NCBI GenBank assembly: GCA_000499405.2
Contig: HG738137.1
Coordinates: forward strand, 17,630,581-17,694,580
Direction: 5' to 3'
Source of the DNA: Onchocerca volvulus
Lineage: Eukaryota; Nematoda; Chromadorea; Rhabditida; Onchocercidae
DNA length: 64,000 nucleotides
Both the position numbers and the translations under genes were made by a program. Below are positions 1-30,260 of this stretch, one piece after another (within the stretch, counting starts at the first letter, position 1; every line of letters starts with the position of its first letter). The notes beneath the pieces were generated by a model. It was not told the origin of the DNA and made no database searches. It worked only from the letters and a program-made list of their open reading frames with translations.

Positions 1-3000
1 AATAGTCATTAGATATTAATCGTAAAAATGGCCTTATGTTACATATGAAAATAGTTTTTTAAAAGAAAATGAATTTTATTGAAACTTTGCTAGAAATAAA
101 ATTGCCTTTTCTCCAATTTTATTACATATGTCGGATGAATATATAAATTGCATATGATTAATATATCTAAATGATAAAAAATTTCTATTAAAATTCGTTT
201 AAATTATGAAAATTTTTGAAATATAATTATGAAAAATAACAGGATACTACATAGAAAACTTTCATTCCATTCCATCACATATGCTCCATTATTTTACTTA
301 AAACGATAATTGACACTGTGAGCCTTTCGCTATCTTTTGATATTTTAAAAAGTAATAAAAAGGTGAACCAGAAATATTGTAAAGTTGTTTTAGAAATATT
401 TCGTGAAGTAATTAATTTATTTTAAACTCTTTGTAGTTCTAATTTTAGCGAATTTTGGCGGAAATAATTCTAAAAACCATCAAAAAGCTTCTTCCAATAA
501 ACATTTTGTGTTTATTAGATAGTTAGCCAAATAGTTGAAGTTTTAAAGCAAAAGGAAATATATTTGATAAATATTTCTATGATAAAAAATTGAAAATACT
601 AGTACTTTTGCTATATGGATATTATCCATTATCAAAAAGTTAATTTTATTAGTTTTCAAAGTTAATCCATCAACAATGTTAATTTTGTTTTTCAATTTTT
701 TTTTTCCCCCTCAGTTTTTTTTTTTCGAGATTTTTTTTGGACTTTTTTTTGTCTGTAGTTTCTTAGTAAATTACTATCAACTGTTATTTGATGAAACTTT
801 GCAGCTCAGAGAGATTAGAAAGATAACAGCTGAGCTGACATCAATTACTGCAAATTACATCACTAATAATTGACAAATTGAATATTAGTTTCTTTATCTG
901 ACACTCCGCTCTTTAAACTCATCCAGATCACTAAAAAATTCCATTTTAACTCTTTTCATCAGTGAGAAGAATGTCTTCAAAACAATTATCAATAAAAAAT
1001 CGAAATTGAATGAGTGAAATAACTGATAAAATCATTCCCTCCATTTAAATATTTTGAATGAAGCATTTAAAAAATTGAAATTATGAAATTAGTTGCCTGT
1101 TCCTTCGATTTAACTCATTTTAAGAAATAAGAAATAATGACTTCAATATTTTGCTAAAATACAAAAATTTTATTTCTAAATATTCAATAAACGTGAAATA
1201 TTCATTTGAAAACAATCCGGAACTTATCTGATTATCATTTTTGGGATGAATTTCAAATGTAGATTTGAACTAATTTATAGAAAATTTTATTAATTTCTAG
1301 AAATTACTATTACGAAATAAACAAAAATGACAAAAAACTAGCGATAAAAATTATAATCGACAGTTCTTGGAGAGCTTTGATGATATTTTAGAGACTATTC
1401 ATCTTCATAATGATCATTTCCTTCTACACTTCGATGACAACTGTTCTCGTTCTTGGTACCGTGAACCATTTGTGTAACATTCGAATTCGACACTTATGAA
1501 TCAATTCTAACTAAATGGATATGATTTGAATCAATTGATTTAAATTATTTTAGGAAATTTGTCAAATTTTTATACATACAATATTTTATTCTGCCAATAC
1601 TTTATGCAATTTGAACCATCAAATCATAATCATATTGATTCCTAAATTTCAAAAATTCGAAAATTAGATCTTAAAGAAATTTTGAAATCAAACGATAATC
1701 ATTATTAAAGTTTGTAATATTATTTCAACTCTTGGATTTGAAAATTATCAATATAATGACATAGTTTGAATGAAATCTAAATACCAAGCGGGAAAAAAAA
1801 AAGCAAAACTGATTTCTAAATGTTTTATTAATTTTAAGGTATAATTAACACCGATATTGATTATTTTTCAATTTTAATATACAACGATTCGGAAGTTTAC
1901 CGCTACAAATTCAATGCTACTAGCATTAAATCACTTCGTAATGTAAGTTATTGGACTGGAGAGTAGAATAGAAGTGTATCAGTAAGATAATATCATTGAT
2001 TATTCCTAAATTTGAAAGCTTTTCAGCATTTACACTCTTCGATTACTTACAAATGACATCTATTAGAAAGCACTGATGAATTTTCACAAAATCCACCGGA
2101 AAAAGTTGGCTAACTCACTTCCTCATAAAAAAATGATGTGTGAGAGCGATAAAATCAGTAACTTCGGTTTTATCCAAAGAATCAATTCATTTTTCTGGTT
2201 GCAGAAATTTTTGTTGGAGGAAATTGAGATAAATGATAGAAGAGAAAGAATGAAATTAATAAAGATTAAACAAATCCTTCATTAAACTCGCTCATTTTGA
2301 GCGATAAGCACTTCAAATGCTTCATTTTTTTTGATAAATTAATTTATTCTGATAAAAATAAGCTAAGCGGAGAAATTTTATTTTATTTACTAGAATTTAC
2401 CAATAATAATTAGAAATTCTTCCTCTATTGGTCTTTTGAATTGTTTTGATTTGTCTTTTCATAAAGATATATGTTTGTTGAATTATTTACGTATCATTCG
2501 TATCTTTTAGTAATCCTTTCAATTTAATATATCATGTCTTTTAATATTTAAATTTTTCGTTTCATATTTCAATTAGAAATCAATCAATGATTGGTTCATT
2601 TATTTGCAAAAATTTAAAAAAAATTTTTTTTTAATATTTACTCATAGAAATTATAAAAACTTTAATGTTATCATTTGAATCGAAGAAAAATGGCAAAAAG
2701 TCAAGTTGCATGAATTTATTTCTTGAGTTCGATTTAAATAATTTTATTATCAATATTGAAATAACGAATTTTTGAAGGTATTTTATTATAAATGAATAAG
2801 TATATACTAATTATTAGAAAAGTGAGAAAATAAATGATTAAATTCATAATATTATAATTGTAGTAAACTTTAAGAGTTAACTAAAATACCAAACACACAC
2901 ACACACGCACACAGAAATTCATCGAAGCATCGGCAAAAACCGCTGCGGACTGGTTTGTTATTTTGATAACAGCTAGTTTCTTTCGTGAATTTTGATGCGA

Positions 3001-4467
3001 TTTTTGGTGAATTAGTTAAGAGGAAAATGAAAAGAAAGTTGATTGTGAAGGATAAGATGTAATTTTATAAGAAAAATGTACTTTTTGGCGGAGAAAAATG
3101 CGAAGAAGAAGTAAATTTTATTTCTGTTTCTAAAGGTGAATAACAGATGCTTCAGTCTTCATCGTAGCTTAACTCATTTATCAGACAAACCGCACTAGAT
3201 GGATTGGTATAGATTGATTTATAAAGCAAGTAAATTGGTAGAAAACAAATAATACACATATATGTTTACTTAAAAATAAGATAACTAATGATAACATCAT
3301 AAAATACAGTAGATTATATGGTAAACAATACAGTAGACAACATAAATTATAGAATAAGGACACGATATAATTATTGTGTTGTAAATTTTGGATTTGAAAC
3401 TGGAATTTTGATTTGTGGATAGATTTTGGACTATAGATTTGAAAAAAAAAAAAAGTCTAGATTTGAAACTAGAATTGATAATTTAAAAAAAGTTATATAA
3501 TTTACCAAAACAAAAAGATGCTTCGAATATTCATAGAATAATATAAATTTGTAAGTTCTATCACTAAGATCAATGGAGGAGTAAAATTCTGGAATTTTGC
3601 TTTATTGATTAAACTATTCAAATTTTATATTTAATTGCTTGATTGCAACTTACTCAGAACATTTAGCATATATCGTCAACGATTCTTTGTTTTTGTTTTG
3701 TTTTTTTCGCTCGTTTTTAAAAGATTCTCTCGATTGATTTTTCTTTTTTAGTGCATTTTTAAATAAATTTTCTAATACAATGTTTATTATCGAAAGCAGT
3801 CAATTAATATTACATTTCTTGTTTTCCGTCAAAAAATGCAAAATGTGTTTTCAACTTATTTTTTCTGTGAAGTAAAAAATTAGGTAATATGCCATTTCTT
3901 TTGTCTTTTAATCACGATTATCTATTCTGATTTCGACTGCACAAAAAAATATCGCTGCGGTAGAAAAAAAAAACGATAATTTATGATTTTATACATTTGA
4001 GTTTATTCTATGCCTAGTAATGGTACAATATTTCACGATCCGAATAACTAATGATCGTATTAAATGGCTTCTTAAACGGATGAAATCGTCAATCTCTCTT
4101 CCCTTCGAAAGATTGATATGTCAGGATTGGACAGCATCGATTCTTGGAAAAATACCGACATTCCGATAACTCTTTGTTCCTCAACTAACAAACTTTCAAC
4201 ATTTTTCAAATGATTTTTCCGGTAGTATAATGCACGACAGTAGTAAAATTTAGTAGTAACGCTCTTCTCACCATCTGTTGCATATATTAGGCAATATAAT
4301 CAATCAAATACTATCTGTACGAGACAAAATGACTTAATTTCAATTAATTTTAATCAATTATCATTTAGTCACTTGCAAAACGGTTTTGAATTTTTTTTTT
4401 AAATTTTATTCATCAAAGTAGAAGATTTAATAATTTATCAACGGTCATATTTGAAATCCATTTTCAG
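1..4467. other. Upstream region of the collagen gene, no exon assigned
   Basis: AT-rich DNA with no open frame I can support as a gene. A (CA)n tract lies at about 2893-2914, and slightly GC-richer patches lie at about 2930-3130 and 4080-4260. The collagen gene that begins at 4468 needs a start codon and signal peptide from an upstream exon, so this stretch, or DNA left of the window, should contain it and the promoter. A hydrophobic T-run ORF at 676 with a possible donor GTAAAT after a TTA codon is phase-compatible, but it is low-complexity and I do not accept it. Confidence 0.5.
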
Positions 4468-16560
<12,093 letters not shown>

Positions 16561-18082
16561 CATTCAGGAAAAAAGCGCAATTGTGACTTCTATCCAGAGG
16601 GATACAACAACAAATATCAACAAACGAACACTGCTTAATTTATAAAATGCTGCCAATAGTACTTTTCTTTTTATTTATGTAAAATTATTTTGAAAAAGTT
16701 TTATTTCTCGAAGTATTTTTTTACACTGCCTTTGATTTAATAATTTAATTAGTTTAAATTAGAATTTTTCTGTTATATTATTTTCTGCAGCTTTTTTCCA
16801 AGCCTGAAACAATTTTAAAATTTATAAAAATGAGTTTCAAAATTTTTTATTCGACAAAACACTCAATTTTCTCGATTTTCAATCTATTGATGGAAGATTT
16901 CAAATAAATCTGAAATACAATTATAAGAAAGTGAGAATTGAAGTATTTTGTTCTATCTTTCATGGTTTTTGTGATACATTAAGTATGCTTTTATAAACTA
17001 CCTTTTCTCTTCTATTTCTGCCATCTTTTTCGTTGATATGTGCTTGTTGGGTGTCTCGTTATTCAAATTTTTCTTCACAAAGGAAAAAAATATCATTTCA
17101 ACTATTTTTACCCTATTTAAGAGGAAGAAGAAACATATGCCATTACGGTGCTATTTTTTTTATTTTCCATTTTTTGTTCATTAATTTAATCTGCCAATTA
17201 ACAGTAAATATTGCTCTATGTTATTTGTACTGTTCAAAAGCATTCAACTGAAACATTTTCAAGTCTGAAACTTACATAATTTTATCATGATTTAATATTT
17301 CTATGTCTTTCGAAGTAATTGGTTTCATTCAAGTGTTTCGTGAAAAGGCGATTATCGTCCTTGGAAGAAATGCAAACGGAAGCAATGAATTTGCAAACAA
17401 CAAATCTTACGCTGGAAGCAACTATAACAAATATGGAGCTCGCAAATGTTTATTCATATTTCATTACTGCTATTATCAATGACAACTGAACATTCATTTA
17501 TTTACTTTCAAAGTCGCTTTATAATTTTAATCCGTTCTTGAAGACTGATGAGAAAAAGGGAAGTGATATTTCTTCAATAAGACATTCTTCACGCAAAAGT
17601 ATTCTATTGCTAAATGTTATCCTTGAATGATTCGAATAGAAAAGAAAAAAAAGTCCAAGAAAGACCCGAAATATACAAAATCAAATCTATAATATAATAT
17701 TTGAAAATGTTTTTAAACAAAATTGAAACACTAGAAGAAAAAAAAGAAATTGAACACCAAGTGAAACTTTTCAGTAAATAACTGCGAATTCCAGAAAATA
17801 CCCATGGAAAGAATGCCGTTGTTCACTACTGTATTCTACAATATCATAATAATTATCATACTGTAAGCGAGATTATTGCAAATTACACATTTTACCTTAA
17901 AATCTGTTTGCAAAATATAGCCATTCTGAAATACAGTTCAGTTTACAAGAAGCAAGATAATTCATATTTAGTTTCAACCGATTGCACCATCTATATCTTT
18001 CCATTAACTTGTCAAATTATTGTATCGTAAACAGAATATATCTTTCCTACCGTTCAAGAAGAGAGTATATAGTCAAAGAAAG

Positions 18083-18084
<2 letters not shown>

Positions 18085-18122
<38 letters not shown>

Positions 18123-18125
18123 TTA

Positions 18126-18174
<49 letters not shown>
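18085..18174. repeat. Long interrupted A tract
   Basis: About 34 A, then 6 T, AAAATT, then about 44 A. It is the longest homopolymer-like tract in the window and a likely place for assembly length error. Confidence 0.9.
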
Positions 18175-18175
<1 letters not shown>

Positions 18176-18966
18176 AAGAATTATTTATAAGTTAATCAAG
18201 AAATATATGGAAAAGAAAACAATGGAACTAAAAAATACAATTTAATAAAAACTATAATAATATTAGTAATCTACAATAAACAGTAGCAATAATAACATTT
18301 AATATTTTTAACTATATTTTTATGATATTCAAATGTTAATTTCCACTAACATTTCTGGCATTTATTTTCTGAGATTAATTTTGAGGAAATAGATTATTTC
18401 ATGCATAAAAAAGGAAGTGAAATTAAACATGATTTTTTTCTTTCATTCCGAATAACTTAAAATTAATATAGTAGTTAAGAAATACGAAAGCGTCCGTATT
18501 TCTAAAAAAAATATGTAACCCAGAAAAAATCAACAAACCATTCCCTTAGCAACACATTTTTACTTTCTTTATAAGATTTAAAATTTTTCTCACGAAAAAA
18601 TATTCTCTTTTATCCTGGAACTTCTTCGTTTTTTTTTTCTTTTTTTAATTCAGAAAATTTGAACTCGTTCCATAAAGTGGTTTGATTAACTCTTTTTTTT
18701 ATATATTACTGATCGGTTTTTAGTTTGCTCTTTTAGAATTAATTAATTCATTCAGGATTAATTCATTCAGGATTAATTACATCTTTCCTTCTACGATATT
18801 TGAACTAAACATCAGATATTCAGAGATTATAAAATAAATTAGCATTTTGTCAAATGAATTGAGAGAAAACAAATTGGGGCAGATGCATTCTCTTTTGGAA
18901 TGTATTAGTAGCAAGATAAAAAGATTCCGAAAGGAAGAAAAACTTCGTTATCATTCATTTTCATTC

Positions 18967-19026
18967 TAATTCTCATTTTATTCTAGAAATTTGCATTAAT
19001 AATTTCTGGAATGAGAATGAGAATTA
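18967..19026. repeat. Imperfect inverted repeat (hairpin)
   Basis: Left arm 18967-18991 (TAATTCTCATTTTATTC...) and right arm 19001-19026 are reverse complements with a few mismatches around a 9-nt loop. No function is suggested by context. Confidence 0.6.
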
Positions 19027-19179
19027 ATTTCGTCTATAAACAATTTTTCTTCTAATTAAGTAACTTAAGATATTTAAATCCCACCTGTTGTATTTTCCTT
19101 TCGTAACTTAATTTTTTTCGGATATATGAGAAAATGAAGTGGAATGAGAATGACCAGCTCCTCATAAATCGAATTTCGC

Positions 19180-24257
<5,078 letters not shown>

Positions 24258-25037
24258 CTCTTTCGGTATCAAGCAGTCATCATTAAAAGTTCATTTTACT
24301 TAAAAATGATACTACAAATCTCTTCTCGAATTTTTTGAATAATAATGTGCCGTCCTAAAATATTTTTATTTAAGAACTGAAAATCAAAAACTACGTGCTA
24401 AGCAACAAGTAGAAAGTATTATTCGAAATGAACGAGATGAAATATTATTCGATTAAAAATACTGCGGCTCGTTCTATATGCATCATATAAATTCGGAATA
24501 TAAAAGAATTGAAAAGACGACCAAGTTAAAAAATTCTAAATATTATTTCAAATAAAAGCTTTTTGTCATTATAAGAAATATTTGGAAAAATTGTTTTTAT
24601 TCTCTTATTTTTTTCTATCTTTCGTATTTCTCTTTTTTCGCTCAATTTCAAAGTTTCGGTCTATTTTTAGTTTTTGAAAAACACTGCAAAATTTCATGAA
24701 TTTAGCATGTTAGTTTAAATCATATTGATAATAATAAAATAAATTTTTGTTTTTTTAATTCATTGCCACTGTCATCTAATTGAAGTATTATTTTTTCGCA
24801 TTGTTTTAAATTTTGTTTAAGTGATTTCAAAAATTGTCGTAAGTTTTCGGCTCATACAATTATAGAATCTGAAGAAGAAGAATTTTATGTATTTTACTAT
24901 CATGTAAAACTCATTAATTATTAATAATATGGCCGAAAAAAATGACAAAAGTAATAAATGATTAAAAAAAAGAACAATGTAAATGTAAATGATTTCACGT
25001 AAAGTAAATGTGCTATTCTGATTTTGTACAAATTTAT

Positions 25038-25165
25038 TTGCCAATTTTCATCATCGATACTAGTTTTTGTACGTTAATTTGTATCTTTTGATTGCTGCGC
25101 AATTCTGTTCTGCAATTTTTTAATCAATCAATCAAAAAATAAAACGAAATGTTATTGACACTTGA
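25038..25165 (+). repeat. Long inverted repeat, left arm
   Basis: Starts TTGCCAATTTTCATCATCG and runs to CACTTG. It is the reverse complement of 25434-25560 over nearly its full length with scattered mismatches (roughly 85-90% by eye). It contains the distinctive block TTTTTTAATCAATCAATCAA. The two arms enclose 268 bp and look like a fold-back or MITE-like element. Confidence 0.8.
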
Positions 25166-25433
25166 CGTCTATACTCAATAATTGTAGCTTGAAATATCAT
25201 TTTACTCGATTTGATATATTAAATGACAGAAGTAAATGATAAATGTGAATGATTTCTTGTAAATGAGTTATTTCAAGAATAACCCCTGTTTTTCTTTTTT
25301 CTTTCTTTTTTTTTTTTGTAATTTTGATATGTAAAAAGAATAAAATCGAGTAAAATGAAAATTGAAGTTATTATTATTCGAATATGAACAAGATCGATTT
25401 CGAATTAATGACATATGAAAGTTTAATCAACAC

Positions 25434-25560
25434 CAAGTATCAGTAACATTTCGATTTATTTTTTGATTGATTGATTAAAAAATTACAGAGCAGAATTGCA
25501 CTGTAATCAAAAGACACAAATTAACATACAAAAAGTACTACCGATGATAAGAATTGGCAA
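25434..25560 (-). repeat. Long inverted repeat, right arm
   Basis: Reverse-complement partner of the arm at 25038. Just outside it, ATCATTTACTTTCGTCATTT at about 25628-25647 is again inverted relative to AAATGACAGAAGTAAATGAT at about 25222-25241, and similar blocks occur near 24938 and 25740. The whole 24.9-25.8 kb stretch is therefore a mosaic of related units. Confidence 0.8.
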
Positions 25561-27954
25561 GTAAATTTTTTAAAAATAGTGATAACATATTTATTTTTGT
25601 GTGTTCTGTTTTGTGAATTAATTATCATTTACTTTCGTCATTTAAAGTATCAAACGTATCATTCAAATAATCAAAATTATCATTCAAAAGATTATTCATC
25701 ATTTACTCCTACAAAAGATCAATCTAACATGCAGAAACCAAATCGATGATAAAAATTAGCAAAAAACTCGTTAAAATTCATCAATAAGACATTTACTCTT
25801 AATGAATGCATTATTTGCTAAGTGATTATTTTCACAAAGAGTTATAAGAAAAAAAATTTTTTTCTAAAGATTATTTTCTTAAGATTGATAGATAAATTGA
25901 TGATGTAGAACTGATAAATCAATAGTTCGATGAATGCATCAAAAGTTTTAATTTTAAGTAAAATATTTGATAAGCTTTTTAATCTAATATATATCCTATC
26001 TATTCAGTCCTAAAAAAAAAAAAAAGAGAAAAACCAATACAATGTTAGTTTCATTCGAGAAAAATTACTTCAATAATGACAGTTTTTGCAATTTTCATGT
26101 GCAATAAAACACTCGAGAATCTGTGCAAATAATGTTCGTCAACTAATACGGTATATATTGAAAAAAAGAATGGAAATATAATAATGAAAATAGAAATGAA
26201 TAATAATGAAAATATGCAAATGAATATGAATTCACATTGATGATTTTCACTTTTTTTTTTGTTCCGTTAATCATTTTTGAAATTTGAAACGATTTGAAGG
26301 GCTGTAAAAATGCGAGGTCATTTGAACAGGTGACGAACTTGAGCCTCATTAGATCATCTTCTCATCTTAACTTTTCTTCATTCCTCTTTTCTTCTCCTAC
26401 TTTTCTATAATTAGCTCACATGTTGTAATCTTTTCATGATGTCAAGAAAGTAACCGTAGATTGATTAATTTTCATTAAATATTTTAATGCAAGCATTAAA
26501 TTTCAAAGTAAAAAAAATCAAGTTTTTTTTAGAACTATGTTTGAAAAAATTTGTCAGCAAATATTGCAAATATTCAAAAAATACTTTCGCTTAAGAATTA
26601 TAAATTCAAAAGTTCGAAATGTACTTGAAATATGTATATTTATTTCTACATCAATTTTTTGGATATTTTCGCAATCGAAGAAATTTAAAGTGATTGATTA
26701 ATAGTTTAAACATTGAAAGTTCACTATCCTTAAAGTTTATTCCATGTTTTTTGAACTGACAATTGATTTCTTCACACCTGACTCAAGTGCTTCGGTTTTT
26801 TTTTTTTTTTTTTGAGTACAGATAACGACTTTTAGAAATGATAGCAAATACGGAGTAAATTTTGCATTTTTTTTTTTTTTTTTACTCTATTTTAAAAAAC
26901 TTCGTTTTGAGAGAGCTTCGAGTCAAGAAATACTTTGAACATAACTAAAGATTAATGAAATTATTTGAATACCAGAGATTTAAATATCGAAATTTCAGGA
27001 TTCATTAATTTCTAATTGATAAATTATTTTCTGCGATATCTTAATATTTAAATAACACTAAAAGTTTTTATGTGATCTACCAGAAATTTTGTTGCAATTT
27101 GCAATTTGATTTATCACAATCAATTTGATTTATTTGCATCTTTTTTTGAAATCAAGAACTCCAAGATTGCAATTCTAAGCACTAATTAAGTATTAATCAA
27201 CCATTATTACCATAATAATAATCAAATATGATGAGTAATTTAAAAAAGTATTATGTACATTATTAAAATTGAATCATTTTCTTCTGTATTATTTGTAGAA
27301 AATGATAAAAAACTTTCAAATAGGTATTATTAATTTATTATTGGCTCTGACAAGACTTTTGTTAAAACTACTTGAAAAAAGTAAAAGCTTTTGAGAGAAA
27401 TTATGATCGAGTAAAATTATTTATTTAAATCTGTTCTATATTGGTACTTAATATTTTTCAAGCGATAATATTTGAAAATATGAAGTACCAATATTGATTT
27501 GATTGAAAGTGAGGTTGAATTTTAATATAATGTTCCAGTTTGAGAATTTGGAATTAAAGTATAAACTTGATAACTATATATTTTCAAAGTTCGAATAAAT
27601 ATCATAGCTAAACTTTGATTTGGTTCTTACTTGCTCTAGTCGAATCAATGAACACAATATAGTAAGATTTATACTTGAACCAAATGATCATGTAAAAATA
27701 GTTAATGAAATCAAGATGTTTAATTGTTGAAGGAATCAGTCGATGAAATCTGGAGCTATTCATAACGCAAAATTTCACACAATAATTAAGGGGAAAAATT
27801 TATGCAAATTTATTTTAGAAAAATGATAATACATCAATGGCGAAAGATAAAAATAGTAGGTGTGAAAATAATTAAGTTGAAGCTCAACGATCAAATTACT
27901 TATTGTGAAGATAAACTAGATGCAGGATCGAAATAGATAATATTATCATTGATA

Positions 27955-28025
27955 AGATATGAATATCTCAAGTCTCTTAAGAAATCTGCAAATCAATAAG
28001 AAAATCTTACAGTAATCTAATTTTA
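27955..28025 (+). repeat. 71-bp direct duplication, unit 1
   Basis: AGATATGAATATCTCAAG... recurs at 28341-28411 with only about two mismatches, 386 bp downstream, so the duplication is recent. Confidence 0.9.
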
Positions 28026-28307
28026 TAAAAATCAAACTACCAGTACCACTAGCAGCAACATCAAATGTAAACATTCTAACTATTTCTCGAATTTTCCAAA
28101 AATCTGCTTATTGTCATTCCCATAGTTTATTTAATTTACGTTATGATATTGATTGATAATTATATACATTTTAATTTATATTGTGCTATTTGTAATAATA
28201 TATATAATTTCAACAAATTCAAATATTGGAAATGAATTAAATTAAAACTTGCACATTTGTAAGTGATGAATTTTAAGCTCCAAAAATATCAGTCTAATTG
28301 ATGTTTA

Positions 28308-28311
<4 letters not shown>

Positions 28312-28338
<27 letters not shown>

Positions 28339-28411
28339 GAAGATATGAATATATCAAGTCTCTTAAGAAATCTGCAAATCAATACGAAAATCTTACAGTA
28401 ATCTAATTTTA
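28312..28411 (+). repeat. (AT)n microsatellite followed by 71-bp duplication, unit 2
   Basis: An (AT) run at about 28312-28338 is directly followed by the second copy of the 71-bp unit (28341-28411) and then by another short AT run. The copy appears to have landed inside, or been produced through, the microsatellite. Confidence 0.85.
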
Positions 28412-29283
28412 CATATATATATATCCGATTTTATCGAAATAAATTATTTAACCGAAGTACTTCATTAGGTTAGATATCATCCCCTCAACAACAAGTGAAA
28501 TTGTTATTGCAAATAATTATTTTAAAATTTCATTTTTTTTTAGAAGAAAAAAAAAAATTTATTATCATTTGCTATCCAAAATCTAAGAGATGGCGTTTTT
28601 TGAAATTATTTGGAAATGAAACTGAAAATTTTGTTTCCAAATTATTCTGTGGTAAATTTGGATCGAATTAGAAGAAAAAGATTACTTTTTTTTTCTTCTA
28701 AAACAAGCGAAATGATACATTGATAGGATAAATAACAGAAACAATGTTAGATTTGCTTAATAAACTTTAGATAAATGAGAATTTAATCGTCATCAATTGG
28801 AAAGGATTTAAAGTTCACCAATACATTAAATCTGTCCTGCTAAAGGAGATACATCTTCAATCATAAGACCAACAAACATAAATAATCTTTTCTATTTTTG
28901 AAAAATTGAAATAAATTACTTTTTGCTGAAGATTTATATGACATAAAAGATACATTTCTTCGAAAAGTTGAAATAAAATTTTCTTTTTGTTGAAAATTTA
29001 TAAGCAAATTATACAGGAAAAAACTACATTTTTTTTTTTTTTTTCATTCCATGGGAAAATATGCACACACTTATTTTATTGAAACCGGCAGGTTATGAAA
29101 CACTTTCAATTTCGTTTATGAAATTTCTGACTAAGATAAGAGGAAAAAAAAAACAAATTCCTGACTAAAGCAAATTGAATTGAATTTACTAAATTTCATT
29201 TCAAAAATTTCAGCGGGAATTAATAAAATTCCATTAAGACAATAGGTGGAAAATATCTCAGTGACCGAAGATTTAATTTTCTG

Positions 29284-29619
29284 CTAGTAATTAAAATCAA
29301 AATAATTAAAAAAAAAAGAAAGAAAATTCAATGGAACAGATATATGCGCTTGTGCAGAAAGCCTGATGCAAAAAATGTCGAAAAAGCAGAAATCATGCAA
29401 AAATGGACATGATTTGATGCCAATTAAGCATACTATTCCTGTTTGGCACGCAAATAGTGTGCAACTTAAGGACAAGGCCTTAAATTGAGGCCCATATTGC
29501 ATAGAGGCACAAAAAGCCCGAAGTACCCTCTCAAGAATGATTAAAATGCATACCGGAAAAAAAAAGCCAAAGGATTTGATGAAAGTACTCAAACTTTCCC
29601 ACTGTTTTTGACATATCAC
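29284..29619 (-). other. Unassigned 111-codon ORF in a GC-richer island
   Basis: In a region where random frames close quickly, this minus-strand frame stays open for 111 codons over locally richer sequence. The product is hydrophobic and Cys/Phe-rich and I recognise no family or splice structure. It may be a relic, part of a repeat, or chance. Confidence 0.2.
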
Positions 29620-29670
29620 GGCCTCTCAAATATAATACACCTCTATTCCTCTCTTCCTGTCAAATCTTTT

Positions 29671-29730
29671 CATTCCTTCCTTTCTTCCTTCCTTCCTTCC
29701 TTCCTTCCTTCCTTCCTTCCCTCCTTCCTT
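29671..29730. repeat. (TTCC)n microsatellite
   Basis: About 60 nt of TTCC/CTTC units with a few interruptions. Confidence 0.9.
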
Positions 29731-30017
29731 ATGATTATATCACATCGAAAAAATAAACAAATATTGCAAGTTAAGTGTATGTTTAAATGATTCGTAAAAT
29801 TATTTCCAAATATTATTTCATAATATAAAGGAAAGAAAAGTTTCTTGACATTTCATTCCTCCAACTTTGCTTTATAGTTTTGTTATTTCTCTTCTAAAAA
29901 TGGATGCACGATAGAGATTGCAAAATAAAAGTATAGTTTTTTCATTGCAAACAAATAAACAGACGAAACTTTCACTGAGAACAGAAAATGGTGTAAATTA
30001 GAATAATTTTATTAAAA

Positions 30018-30260
30018 AGTAGCTGGACTGGCCATATGAAGTGTTGCCGGGTCCAGCTAGTCACTATGAATAAAAATATGAATATTTGTTTGTTTAAAAT
30101 CTTAAATCTCCGAAAGTTATTAAATACGTGCCTTATCTGTATAAAAACACGCGCCAATTCGAATGCAACGTTGCATCAAAATTTCCAATCAATCAGTGAA
30201 GAATTTGAAACGTTGTGTGGGAATGAACAACGAACATTTATATTTTTATTTATGTAGATA
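30018..30260 (-). repeat. Dispersed stem-loop repeat, copy C
   Basis: Intergenic copy in the opposite orientation. The hairpin TAGCTGGAC...GTCCAGCTA at 30020-30059 has perfect 9-bp ends. It is followed by TCACTATGAATAAAAATATG, then CGAATGCAACGTTG and GGGAATGAACAACGAACATT, which are reverse complements of copies A and B. No transposase ORF is associated; a non-autonomous mobile element is the best guess. Confidence 0.8.

Larger units (their letters stand above)
16561..19179. other. Intergenic: let-2 3' UTR and convergent spacer
   Basis: Holds the let-2 3' UTR, with an AATAAA at 16903-16908 as a possible poly(A) signal, and the downstream side of the minus-strand acetylcholinesterase gene. Otherwise AT-rich with no supportable gene. 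It includes a long A tract, a short TTCAGGATTAA direct repeat near 18743-18778, and an imperfect hairpin at 18967-19026. Confidence 0.6.

Noticed and set aside
676..873. Hydrophobic ORF starting MLILFFNFFF as a possible let-2 signal-peptide exon
   Set aside because: Driven by T runs, no clean donor consensus, and 3.6 kb from the next exon; nothing specific supports it.
2076..2285. 69-codon ORF upstream of the collagen gene
   Set aside because: No family resemblance and no splice partners; length expected by chance over this much sequence.
3836..3900. Short ATG frames with donors upstream of 4468 as collagen exon 1
   Set aside because: Peptides of 8-15 residues without a proper signal-peptide core.
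30036..30257. 73-codon ORF overlapping repeat copy C
   Set aside because: Lies entirely within the non-coding repeat; not shared as a frame by the other copies.
30018..30260. Helitron 3' end (hairpin followed by CTAGT)
   Set aside because: The conserved sequence continues past CTAGT in all copies and no Helitron 5' end or ORF is seen.
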